NCBI GenBank assembly: GCA_019925105.1
Contig: JAHGAU010000007.1
Location: 744,001-808,000, forward strand
Length of the DNA: 64,000 nt
Origin: Niebla homalea
Taxonomy: Eukaryota > Ascomycota > Lecanoromycetes > Lecanorales > Ramalinaceae
Direction: 5' to 3'
Shown here: positions 25,223 through 35,782 of the stretch, piece by piece
Position numbering within the stretch: position 1 is the first letter of the stretch
Layout of the letters: every line of letters starts with the position of its first letter
The notes under the pieces: model-generated
The model's input: only the letters and a program-made list of their open reading frames with translations
Told to the model about the DNA's origin: nothing
Database searches by the model: none
Program-made: the position numbers and the translations under genes

Positions 25223-25545
25223 AATGTACTACAAAAAGAAAGACCGTAACGCCCTCGTTGCGACGGTAAGGTAGAAGTCCTTATTATGAAAAGCGGCTCC
25301 GGGGCCGGGGATTAAGTATATCTCGCGCCGAGTATACTAAAGAAGTAAAGAGAAGTAATAGTGGTTAAGCATTAAGGCCTATTATTAAAGGAAAGTTGAA
25401 AAATCGAAAAACCGCAAAAAGTATAAGCCGAGGAATTATCGTAAGCTACCCGGGATATAATTATAGATTTAAGGGTATTATGATTAAGCTAAATCGCTTA
25501 AAACTATGATGTCCGTGGTTTTACCGAGTCGGATCTTACTTGGCC
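25223..25545 (+). other. Conserved structured leader of copy B
   Basis: Blocks in order: AAAAAGAAAG, the stem CCGTAACG-CCC-CGTTGCGACGG, GGCTCCGGGGCCGGGG (not in the other copies), CGCGCCGAGTATACT, GTATAAGCCGAGGAATTATCG, ACCCGGGATATAATTATAG, TAAGCTAAATCGCTTAAAA and GTCCGTGGTTTTACCGAGTC. This leader is the least AT-rich part of the interior. Confidence 0.65.
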
Positions 25546-25791
25546 TTAAGCCGTACGGAATGGGTAATCTTTATAAGTATGGTAAGGCTTTAACTATTAT
25601 CCAGCCAATTTATATATATTTTTATTAAAGGAATACTTATTTATATTCCCTGCTTTTAAGCCTCTTATTCAATCCTTATTATAAACTTATAGATCTTTTT
25701 ATTATTTTCTTTAATAGCGCTTCGAAGTTTATTTATAATAATTATAAGTGGCTTAATTAAAGGCTCTTTCTGATATGATAACTTTTATAAT

Positions 25792-26121
25792 AGAGTAAAT
25801 TTGCGGTAAAGGTCTTTAAGTATTATAATGGGTAATACCCGTAATAATAACACCTTAACGGAGGGTAATAATTTAATAAGAGATTTAAGAGGTATAAATC
25901 TTATATAGAGGTCGTGGATAATAAGGTAGGGTTTAGGTAAAAAATAGCTTACTAGTAAGCTTATTAATGCAATAGAGGATATAAGGCTGGATTCTGAAGG
26001 TAAGGGTTAAGATATAAGTAATTTAATCGATTTAAGAGCTATTAAGTATAATAGTAACGAAAATAATATAATCGAACCAGCTAAAGCTATTAATACAGTT
26101 GATAATAAAAGTATAACGGAT
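25792..26121 (+). pseudogene. Cargo frame of copy B, related to that of copy C
   Basis: A 110-codon plus-strand frame contains pieces shared with copy C: RSLSII, RDLRGINLI followed by a TAG and RSW, then LG-K-TAG-LT and NLIDLRAIKY (copy C has NPVDLRVKEY). Nearly all the stops are TAA or TAG at the positions where copy C has the same stops, which would fit Gln codons hit by RIP or shared ancestry. The product is unknown: hydrophilic, rich in Asn, Ile and Lys, without a motif I can name. Conservation between two separate insertions is the main argument that it was once coding. Confidence 0.5.
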
Positions 26122-26266
26122 TAATAAGTATTTTACTGAAAGGATCCGCTTGGTAAGGTATTAGGTGGATGGGCTATAACGTAGTCACCACTATAAATAA
26201 CAGGATGTTAAAGGCTGTATAACATCTATATCAAAGGCTTAGATGACTGAAGCTATTACTACCATT

Positions 26267-26429
26267 TATCAGGTACTGAGAGTACTGAGGTAAAAATGTG
26301 GGTGTAATATGTATGATAAGTGTCTACCTAGCTATGAAGGTGCGCAATATAAGTATGCGCGCCAAGCCACTATACCCTTCTGGTACTAGTGCCAGACAAG
26401 CTCTTGGCATGCGCACATTGCACATAACA
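26267..26429 (+). repeat. Right LTR of copy B
   Basis: 163 bp, starting TATCAGGTACTGAGAG and ending GCACATAACA, followed by ATACC. A perfect short hairpin TGCCA-GACAAGCTCT-TGGCA lies near its 3' end. Confidence 0.85.
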
Positions 26430-26434
26430 ATACC

Positions 26435-27639
26435 TTAACGATTAAATACCGATATTAATAGCTAAAATTCGCTATTATATATAACCGTAAAGATATTAAT
26501 TATTAAATAAAAAAGTTAAATAAATAAAGATTTAAAATATATAGAATAATAATCTATTACGTATTTAAAAATAATAAATATAAAAAGAATAAAGTACGAC
26601 CGTTATATATAATACGGTAAAACGGACGATAATAAGGAGATTAAAATTTAAAAGTAAAAATAAAAGGACAAGTAAATAAACTTATATTAAAGTATAATAA
26701 TTAAGATTTTAATAACGGCTATTATAACTTTAATAACTTATAAGAAGTCCCCCCTTTTATAGATTTAAGGATATCCGTTAAAAGACGCTATTATCGGTAT
26801 TATATAAATTACTATACGGATAAGTAAATAATTAAGTATATTAAAAAACGAAAGTATTATATATATACTTTAAAGACTTTAAGTATATTTAAGGTTATAC
26901 TTAATTTATTATTTAAATATATATCTATATACTATATTAAAAATTTCTTTTATAAATAGTCCGTTATACGGTTGAAAAATAAAAAGCGAACGGAGAAATA
27001 AATATTAAAAAGTGATAAGGTATTATAATTATTAAAAACTATAAATATTATGTTATTATCTATATTTCATTAATAATAATAAATTGAAGTATTATTCCCG
27101 GGATAATAATATTATATTAATATAATAAAATAAAATAATAACGAAATAAAGTTAAAATTAAACGTTAAAATATTAAGATATTTTATTTATTTAATTATAA
27201 TATTTACCGACTCGGATATTAAAGATATATATTATATATATAAGTTAACCGGGGGCGCCAATAAAAATAAAGGACGGAAACTTAACGTTTACTTTTTAAC
27301 GGAGTTTTAATTAAGCCGTATTAAGATAAATTAAGTTTATTATTATTTTAATCGGTTACTTAATAAGTAAAATATTATTTAAGATAAACGCGTTACCACT
27401 TTTTTTAACTTACTTTATATAATATACTTTATTTATATGATTTATTTAATACGCTTACCGCTTTTAATTTATTAATAATATTTACTTAAGTTCCGTAAAT
27501 AATATTTTAACTATTAACTCTTTATTATTTTTAATTTATTTCCTTGATTTTTATAAATAATACCCGGGTTTTTAGCTTAATAAGTAAGCCGTAAGATAGC
27601 TTTTATAGTAATAATGAAATTTACTTTCTTAAATAAATA
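26435..27639. other. RIP-mutated DNA, unassigned
   Basis: Stops in all frames. No motif or repeat was identified. Confidence 0.5.
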
Positions 27640-27760
27640 TAGAACGTAATATAATATAGGGTATACGGTATAATACGGTACGGTATAGTATAGGGTACGC
27701 AGTATAATATAAGGTATACGGTACAGTACAAGGTACGCAGTATAATATAGGGTACGCTAA
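27640..27760. repeat. Tandem repeat with GGTACGCAGTATAATATA units
   Basis: Repeated words GGTACGCAGTATAATATA, GGTATACGGTA and ACGGTACAGTACAAGG alternate with a period of roughly 40 bp. Confidence 0.75.
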
Positions 27761-27772
27761 GTCCCAGGGCAG

Positions 27773-27922
27773 GCCCCCAAAGAAGCCCCCTTAGAATAGC
27801 CCTTAGAGCAGCCCCCAGAATAACCCCTAAAACAGCCCCCAAAGCAGCCCCCAAAGCAGCCCCTAAAGCAGCCCCCTATTAACCCCTAAAGCAGCCCTTA
27901 ATAAGCCTTTTTACCAGCCCTT
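27773..27922. repeat. Minisatellite of AGCAGCCCCCAAA units
   Basis: About ten copies of a 12-13 bp unit near AGCAGCCCCCAAA / AGCAGCCCCTAAA. C-rich on the plus strand and G-rich on the minus. The Ala/Leu/Gly open frame on the minus strand (27621-27854) is the translation of this repeat and not a gene. Confidence 0.85.
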
Positions 27923-27955
27923 TTAAATAATCCTTACGCGTTCTAATATAGGCGA

Positions 27956-28142
27956 TTCACCCTTAAATTATAAGATCGTCTTAAGTTGAAAACGGTTAGA
28001 AAACGCTCTTAAGACGGTTTTTAATTAAAGATAGTCTTTTTGGTAAGACGGTCTTAAACTAAAGACTACATCAAGGGGGTAACGGTCTTGGACTTAAGAC
28101 CGTCTCAAGACGGTCACAAGACGATCTTGGAATTTGAGTGAA
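27956..28142. mobile_element. Small inverted-repeat element (MITE-like) of AAGACGGTCTT words
   Basis: The left end TTCACCCTTAAATTATAAGATCGTCTTA and the complement of the right end TTCACTCAAATTCCAAGATCGTCTTG align with a two-base gap and transitions, giving about 26 bp inverted ends on a 187 bp body. The interior consists of self-complementary AAGACGGTC / GACCGTCTT words. The right half is less RIP-mutated than the left. No target duplication was found. The related cluster at 7653-7790 suggests a dispersed family. Confidence 0.6.
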
Positions 28143-31100
28143 GACCGGTAAGGTAATAAATTTTAAGAAATTTAACTTAAAGATATTAATAAGCAACGTA
28201 AATTTATTTAATTTAAAATCTTATAGGAAATATATATGAAATAAATAAATAATCTCTTTAAGTTTCTTTTAAATTATAAACGATAAACCCTTTTTTTATG
28301 AGAAAGCTTTTTTATAATAAGAAAAACTTCGTTATTTAATATATTTCGGTTTTAATATCCGTCTTCGTCTTAATTTTTTACTTATATTTTAAATACTTTT
28401 TTCTGTTTCTGCTTTTTTAATTCCTTAATTTTTAACTTTTTTTATATTTCGACCCATACGATCTGGTCCAGCTTATCCTCTTTATCTTCCGCTTTACTCT
28501 TAGGTTACTTAGCTTCGTTTTTCTTTACGGTATACTTCTACCTTTTTAGGCTTTTAACTTTTAACTCTTTTAAACTTTTAACTTTTAATTCTTTTAACCC
28601 TTTTAGAATTCCAAAACGTACGACCTAGTTTACCTTATCCTCTCCCTTATCGTTCTTAGATTTATTTGGTTTATTTTCCTTCGGAATAATCGTTAATAAA
28701 ATACTTTAATATTTATAAGTAATTAAGCTTCTATAATAGATTATTTATTAACCCTTTTTATTTTTATTTTATTTATACTTTTTAATTAGTTTAACTGCTT
28801 ATAATATTGTCTGATTAATTAATATTATTATTATTATTATCGTCCTCGTAAATAATTAATATTAATACGGGTAATTTTTTAATATTAAGTAATTTTATAT
28901 TAAAAGGTTTCTATAAACGATTTAATATCCAGGATTTTACTATTATCGTTATTATATGGTTATTAAGAAGAAACGTATATAGGTACATAATAATTAAATA
29001 ATTATTATATAGGAATAAATAAAAAAGTGGTAAATATATAGCTTAATTAATAAGTAAAGTGGGGGAGGTATACGATATAAATAAATCGATAACGAGATTT
29101 TAACGTAATTATACCATCCGTAAATAAGTATAAAGCTTAATATTTTTAAAGATTAAGAATTTTAATATATATATAATAATATTATAAAAATTTAATATCT
29201 ATGTATTAACTATATTAGTTTATATAATGGGTATATAATCCTTACGTAACTTTAAGCTTACTATAGAAATTTAAGGATAATTTAAGGTAATATAATTACC
29301 GCGTAATATAAAGCTAAATCTTAATACCGCGTTTATAAAATCCTATTACCTATTTAAGATTTAATATAAATCGGGGTATTAAAAAACGATAAAAGATAAT
29401 TATAAATAAGTACTTAATATTATTTAAGTAATAATATTATCTATAGAAAAACTAATTAATATTTTTAAATTATCCCTTTTCCTTAAATTTTAAATCTATT
29501 ACCTTAATATTATTTATTTTTATATTTTATTTTTATTATATTATAACCGTATTAAAGACTTTAATTATAAATTTATTCTTATTTAAGACTATTATATATA
29601 GCCGGGTTAATATTCTTAAAGCTAAATTATAAGCTTATAAGTATATAAGCTTTTTATTAAGTTAAAATTATTTTATTAGGTTAAGTACTTTATTAATATT
29701 AATTATAACATATCTTTTTTTATTAATAAGTATATAAAATACTTTTTATTTTATATCGTATAGTTTAATAAATACTTTATAATACATCCTTTTATATACC
29801 CTTATCGATCTTAATATCCTTAATAATTAAATATATTATAATTTTATATATATCGACTTTACGTACGGTTTTATTATTATATATTTGCTTTAAAAATTAT
29901 TCTTATATTTACTTTTTTAGTTTTTTAAGCCTTACGTATTTAATACGATTTCATATTATATATATACTTACTTAATAATCTTAACTTAAAATAAACCCTT
30001 AATCGGATTAATTAAGAGTAAAATATTTATTACGTATATTTAACTGAATTATTTTAATTTATATATTTATTATCTGGTAATTTTATATGTACCCTATATA
30101 CTATATTTTTAATATATCGCAATATTATTATTAAATATTTAACTTTAAATTTTTTAAAAAAAAATTTTAAAAAATTTATAAGTCTCCGAAGTTTCTTAAG
30201 GTTTCTTATTTGCCCTTTACCCTATTTATAAGCTTATTAAGTTCTATCTTTTATACTTTAATTACTTTTAATACTTAACCTATTATTTCCTTATTAATTT
30301 CCGAATCTTAAGTATTTATAATTATATTTCGTAATATTTTACTTTTATTCGTTTCTTAATTACTTAATATTAATATAAAACTTTTCGGTAACCCCCGATA
30401 ACCGAAAAAACGTATAATTGTTTTTTACGTTAGTTAAGTTAATAAAATAACGGCCTTTTTAGGATTGAATACCGTTAACGATAATATAAAGTATAAATTA
30501 TTTATTAAAAGAAAAAAGAAAAAATTTAAGCGATAGTTTACGTTATTAAAAACAATTATTAAGCGTAAGTTAAAGAATATAATCGACTTAATAAATATAG
30601 TCTTAAAATTTATTAAAAATACTTAATTAAAAAATAAACGTAATATAAATAATTCCGATTTTAACTTTAACCGATTTAAAGATAATTTAAATAATAATAT
30701 TGATATATTTCGTTATATAATAATTTATTTCCGTTACCCCTAATTAAAGACTTTAACGATAATTTTAATAAATTATAAATTAAAGAATTAATATTTACTT
30801 CCGTAACTCTTAATATTAACTTAAGTATACCTCCCTTATTTTAATAATCTTTAATATTCGACGCTTTTATTAAAGTTATATAACTTAAAACGCATATAAC
30901 AGAATCGACTTTTTATATAGCTTTTATACTTTAATATTAAGTTACCGATCTTAATAAAAATTATTATTAAAGTTTACTTAAAGTTTTTACGTTATTTATT
31001 AATTTAAATAAGTTAAAATAATTATTATATATAATAAAAACGGTTAAAAAGTATATAAAGGAATAGCTGCTAAATATTAAATTATAAAAAGTAGAAATCC

Positions 31101-34067
31101 GACTTAACCTTAAAAAGTTTTTTAATAAAAACAAGGTTAATAATAAGCTTAAGGAAAAGATAATATTTTTTAATTTTATTAATCTTTTTATAATAACGTT
31201 ATTATTTATTAACTTTTCAAGTAAGATTTATATAGGTATAGTTTATTAAGTAAACAACCCGATAAAACTCTATTATTCTTTAATTTAGGGATTTTTTATT
31301 AAGGCTTATTTAAGTTAATACGCGAAAATAATTGATAATACGGTATTATTACCGTCGGACTTAATTAAATATCGTTATAATTAAATAAATTATTATTATA
31401 CCAGAAAAGAAAGGTATTATTGTAGTCGTATTTTTACGGTCGGGCTTAACTATATTACTGATTTTATTAAACTTAATATTTTAAAGCTTTTTATTTATTT
31501 ATTATACGGCTTTAAGCATTTTTTTAACTTAACGCTTAAATCGTTTCTTCTCAATAAGGTTTAATTAAGCTCTTTTTTTAATAAAAGAAAAATAAGGCAT
31601 CTTTATAAAAAACGTATATAATATTATTACGGATATTTATTATAATTAACGTTTTAAATATATTAGAAATTATATATTATAACTTATTTTATATAATAAA
31701 ATATATATAATTCAATAAATATATAATAATTAAGTTAAGCTTTACGACCCGTTATTATTAATACTATTAATCCGTAATAAGTTAAAATTAATTTATTATA
31801 CGCGATTTAAGCTATTAAATTTTAATAAACGTCCTTCCTTATATATTCCGGTTTTAATATTCATTAATAACTTTAATTTATATTGGAATATATATGAAAT
31901 ATTATTAAGTATTTATATAACGATTATTCATTTTTCTTAAAAAGAAAAAAAATAATATATAAATATATTATTTTTAACTTTAAGGTTATACGGCACGGAC
32001 TTTAAGGATGTTATTAAAATCCTTTTACCCGGACTTATTATTTTAAATGAAGGGTAACTTATAAATATTAATAATAAAGAAATACTTTTAAGTATCTTTA
32101 TTCTTACCTTTACGGGAAATATAAAATAATAAATAAAAAATAGCAATCTTAAATTTATTTTATTTATATTAAAGTATAAGAGATACGTTAATATTAAAAA
32201 AGAACGGGCAGATCTTATATATAATACGTATTTATATAAATAAACGTATTTTTAGATCTTTATTAAACGCTATAAAATAAGGATAATAAAGGATAGTAAA
32301 AAATACTTAAAAAGGTTTAATATAAAAATTAAATAAACGCCTTTTACGTTTATTTCGTTTTTATTGGATTTAATTTAATTAAGATTTTTTAATATAACTT
32401 ACTTAAAATTCAGTAATATTATTAAATAATTATAATATTACTTAATTAAATATATCCTTATTAAGACCGGCTTAAAGGAATATTTGAAACAATTATAATA
32501 ATTTCCTTTTCCGCTTAAATAAGGACGATTATAATTAATTTATTACTTATAATCTTATCGTATATAAAAATACGGTAAATTCTTTATTTTAATATTAATT
32601 ATTTTATATACTTAACTTCGACCGTAATATATTTAACGTTATTATTTAAAAATTATTAAAGAAATTATATCGGATTATATAGGTCTTAAAGATATCGATT
32701 TAATTATAGTTTACTTTACCCGTATTACTTATAATAATACTTTAATTTTTTCTTTAAACTTAACTCCTTATCAATAACGGTTTCTTAATAATTATTTATT
32801 AATTAGCCATAAAGCCTTTTAATTGCTTTTTAAATATACCTTTTTTATATCGTTTTTTATTTTTAAGAAAGGTAATTTTAAATCTTTAATTAGGATATTA
32901 CTTTTTTCGCTTTAAATAATATGAATAATAATAATAATAATAAAGATATAACGGACGATAATAATAATATTAAAAGCGATAATAAAAATACATTGAATAA
33001 TAAAGAAAATATATTCTTATAAAGTAATTTATAGGAACTTAATAAAATACTTTCTAAAAGCTTACAGAAAGTTTTAAGATTTTAAGTAAAATATTAAAAA
33101 AATTAAAAACGTTATAAAATTATTAATTACGCTTCAACGTATACGTTAATTTATACTTTATTAACGTCGTTAATAAGTATATAATATTAAGTAATATTAT
33201 AACCTTTTTAAATAAGGACAAGTACCGCGGCTTTAAAAAAAACGTATAATATATAAATTACCGGGATATTATTTTTACTTTAATAATAAAAAAAGCTTTT
33301 TATTAATTTATTAAATTTATAATTATAAGGTTATTTAAAATTAATAAGTTAAAGGTTATAAAATTACTTTAAAAGGTTTACTAAGGTTATTTAACCCTTT
33401 TAAATAACTTATTCTTGTATTCCGAAAAATCATATTAAGTTGACGTTATTAATAAAATTATAATAATAATATAAGCCGATCTATATTATTAATTATTAAT
33501 TAAATTAAGTAAGTTATTTTAAAATTATATCTTTAATATTTTCGGTCGTATTATTATACTTAATTGTTTTTATTTTTTAAATTTATCTTTAAGAATAATA
33601 AAAAAGGTATACTATTGTAACTATAAATATATTAACGTTTTTATTCCCTTAAGAAAAAAATTTAATAATATAATAAAATAACTTTTATAAATCCATAAGT
33701 AAAACGTTTATTTTTAGCTTTTATATTCTTATAAATTTAATTTACTTAGGTATTTTAATTTTAAATTATTATATTTTATTTTTATTAATTTACTTATATT
33801 ATTTTCTATACTTTTTACGCGATATTTTATTAATATATATAGTAATAAGTATTCCGAGTATCGTATTATTTTTAAGGTAAAAGATTTTATTATTATATTA
33901 TAAAATAAATTAACTTATATCGATAATATTTTCTTATATAAATTATTTATTAATATTATCCGTCTTTTTATAATAATTAAACTTATATTAAACCTTAAGA
34001 AACCCCGGGAGGATTTTATCCTTAAGGCGTTATTCTTAATTATTTTAAATAATAAATTAATCGTTAA
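28143..34067. other. RIP-mutated DNA, unassigned transposon remnants
   Basis: The minus strand at 28400-28700 reads as a Lys/Glu-rich, possibly coiled-coil stretch with pieces such as EDKLDQIVWVEI and repeated KELKVKSLK, broken by TAA/TAG. On the plus strand 32910-33060 has an Asn/Asp-rich run. Neither shows a domain I can name. The open frame at 31937-32146 (minus) is low complexity. Confidence 0.45.
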
Positions 34068-34072
34068 CCTTT

Positions 34073-34234
34073 TGTCACGGACATGCATAAAGCATATAAA
34101 GTGAGTGGGTGTAATATGTATGATGGATGGCTACCTAGCTATGAAGGTGCGTAATATGAATATGCGCGCCAAGCACCGGAATAAGGTAAGCCCGGTCCGT
34201 GCCAAGGGATCCTCTTAAGGTCTATACCGTGATA
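34073..34234 (+). repeat. Left LTR of copy C
   Basis: 162 bp, starting TGTCACGGACATGCATAAAG. It contains GTGGGTGTAATATGTATGAT (also in copy B), the core CTATGAAGGTGCG-AATATGAATATGCGCGCC, and CGGTCCGTGCCAAGGGATCC. Confidence 0.88.
34128..34174 (+). promoter_or_regulatory. Candidate LTR promoter core: TATA-like box inside a GC palindrome
   Basis: The LTRs of copies B and C contain GGTGCGCA-ATATAAG-TATGCGCGCC (unmutated form, seen at 35688-35712 and in copy B). The arms GGTGCGCA and TGCGCGCC pair over 8 bp with one G-T wobble, and the spacer ATATAAG looks like a TATA box. This left LTR carries a mutated version. A role as pol II promoter is inferred from its location only. Confidence 0.4.
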
Positions 34235-34550
34235 ATATGCCCATAAAAAAGAGAAAAAAGCGACGTTTACGTCGTATTATTCACCATAAAATACTATAGA
34301 TGTTAATAGCTTCGGTGGTAAAAGTAATTAAGAGTAAGCCCCGAATATATAGATGACGTTAATTATATATATGGTTATTGAGAAGTAAACGGTAGTAAAA
34401 TCGCGTATTAAAAAAACCGAAAAAGTATAAGCTAAGCAATTATCGTAATCTACCCGGGAAATAATCGCGGATTTAAGGTTTATAATTAAGCTGAATCGCT
34501 TAAAAACGTAATCTCCGAGGTATTACCGTAGTCGTATCTTTTACTCAGTA
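34235..34550 (+). other. Conserved structured leader of copy C
   Basis: Blocks: AAAAAAGAGAAAAAAG, the hairpin GCGACG-TTTA-CGTCGT, AAGAGTAAGCCCCGAATA, GTATAAGCTAAGCAATTATCG, ACCCGGGAAATAATCGCGGATTT, AAGCTGAATCGCTTAAAAACG and TCCGAGG. They occur in the same order and nearly the same spacing as in copy D. Confidence 0.7.
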
Positions 34551-34555
34551 ATTAC

Positions 34556-34837
34556 GTGGTATTACCGAGTCGTATTTCTTACTTATTAATAAGCTCGTGG
34601 TTATCACGTTATAAGGACGTTATTATCAGAGTCGTCGTTATTATTAAAGTCATTATCGTTATCGTTGTTAAATTTAGAATTATTATCGTCGTCTTTTTCT
34701 TCTTCCTTGGTCTTATTATATACGTAATAAGCCTTATACTGAAAACGTATATAATCTATATTTTCGTTACTTTTCCAACTATATATACTTATATTACAGT
34801 GGACATAATAAACGTAATCAGGATCTTCCGTATTTAA
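34556..34837. other. Low-complexity GTC/GAC-rich segment of copy C, open on both strands
   Basis: The plus strand is open for 93 codons (Ile/Val/Phe-rich) and the minus strand for about 77 codons (acidic, Asp/Asn/Glu-rich, for example KTKEEEKDDDNN). The acidic reading looks more protein-like, but a GTC/GAC trinucleotide-type repeat would produce both. No function is assigned. Confidence 0.35.
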
Positions 34838-34958
34838 TTTATGCTTAAAGTTTATATTTATAAGTAAGATAATAAAATATCTAGAATGCGGTTAAAGGTC
34901 TTATTTAAAGCTAAAGTATTTATTTAAAAGGGTATTATCCGTAAGTATTATAATTAAG

Positions 34959-35498
34959 GGCTTTTTCTTATCCGAAGGCTGTATTTAAAGCCTTACTTTT
35001 GGTAACGGCTTTTACGTTAAGGTAAACTTTTCAGGTAAATATAACGGAGCAGGTAAGTTCTTTACTTACGGAGTAAATAAAGTCTTTACTTACGGTACTA
35101 ACGGAGTAAATAGATTCAGAGATATTGCACTCAATTTTAATATAAATTTATTAAAGAGGTCTTTAAGTATTATAGATAATAATACCTTTAATAATGACAC
35201 TTTAACTATAGGTATTAATTTTAGTGAAGTAAGAGATTTGAGAGGTATAAATCTTATATAGAGGTCGTGGATAATGAGGTAGGATTTAGGTGAGAAGTAG
35301 CTGACTCGTAATAAGCTTACTATTGAAGGTATTAGTGATAAAGTCCTGGATCTTATAGGTAAGGTTTAAGGTATAAATAATCCAGTCGATTTAAGAGTTA
35401 AAGAGTATAACAATGACGAGGATAAAGCTAAAGCCGAGCTCAATAAAGCTCGTAATAAAGGCATTATCGGTTTAATAAGTATCTTACTGAAAGGATCC
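34959..35498 (+). pseudogene. Unknown cargo frame of copy C, RIP-disrupted
   Basis: A 180-codon plus-strand frame has only six TAA/TAG stops, against some twenty within 120 codons in a neighbouring frame. Readable pieces are SLTFGNGFYVKVNFSGKYNG, a repeated FTYG-N motif (KFFTYGVNKVFTYGTNGVNR), RDLRGINLI, NPVDLRVKEY and KAKAELNKARNKG. Copy B shares RSLSII, RDLRGINLI-(stop)-RSW and the following residues. All stops could be Gln codons (CAA/CAG) converted by RIP. I recognise no Gag, protease or polymerase signature. It could be a Gag-like or captured host sequence. Confidence 0.5.
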
Positions 35499-35615
35499 GC
35501 TTTATTAATAATAAGGAATTAGGTAAATAAGCTATAACGTAGCCACCTTGACTTAAGGCAGTAGAGGTTATACTTAATCTATAATAATAGCTAGACTCTA
35601 GCTATTGCTACCATT

Positions 35616-35777
35616 TATCACGGATATGCATAAAGCATATAAAGTGAGTGGGTGTAATATGTATAATGGATGGCTACCTAGCTATGAAGGTACGCAATAT
35701 AAGTATGCGCGCCAAGTACCGGAATAAGGTAAGCCCGGTCCGTGCCAAGGGATCCTTCCAAGGTCCATACCGTGACA
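35616..35777 (+). repeat. Right LTR of copy C
   Basis: 162 bp, starting TATCACGGATATGCATAAAG and ending CCATACCGTGACA, followed directly by CCTTT. Confidence 0.88.
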
Positions 35778-35782
35778 CCTTT

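Larger units (their letters stand above)
25055..26434 (+). mobile_element. Small LTR element, copy B (about 1.37 kb) with ATACC target duplication
   Basis: The body runs from 25060 (plus or minus one base) to 26429, flanked by ATACC on both sides. LTRs of about 163 bp start TGTCAGGTACTGAGAG and end CACATAACA, a different LTR subfamily from copies A and C. The LTR core GTGCGCAATATAAGT-TGCGCGCCAAGC is shared with copy C. The leader blocks (CGACGGTAAGG hairpin, GTATAAGCCGAGGAATTATCG, ACCCGGGATATAATT, GTCCGTGGTTTTACCGAGTC) and the pre-LTR motif GAAGCTATTACTACCATT are those of the family. The central region resembles copy C. No polymerase or integrase is present. Confidence 0.85.
34068..35782 (+). 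mobile_element. Small LTR element, copy C (1705 bp) with CCTTT target duplication
   Basis: The body is 34073-35777, flanked by CCTTT on each side (34068-34072 and 35778-35782). Both LTRs are 162 bp, start TGTCACGG (left) or its RIP form TATCACGG (right) and end CCGTGATA/CCGTGACA, so the outermost bases form an inverted repeat TGTCACGG/CCGTGACA. The leader and the GCTATTGCTACCATT motif before the right LTR match the family. It is the best preserved copy for judging structure. No polymerase genes are present. Confidence 0.88.

Noticed and set aside
27621..27854. Minus-strand Ala/Leu/Gly frame of 77 codons
   Set aside because: It is the translation of the AGCAGCCCCCAAA minisatellite and the array beside it.
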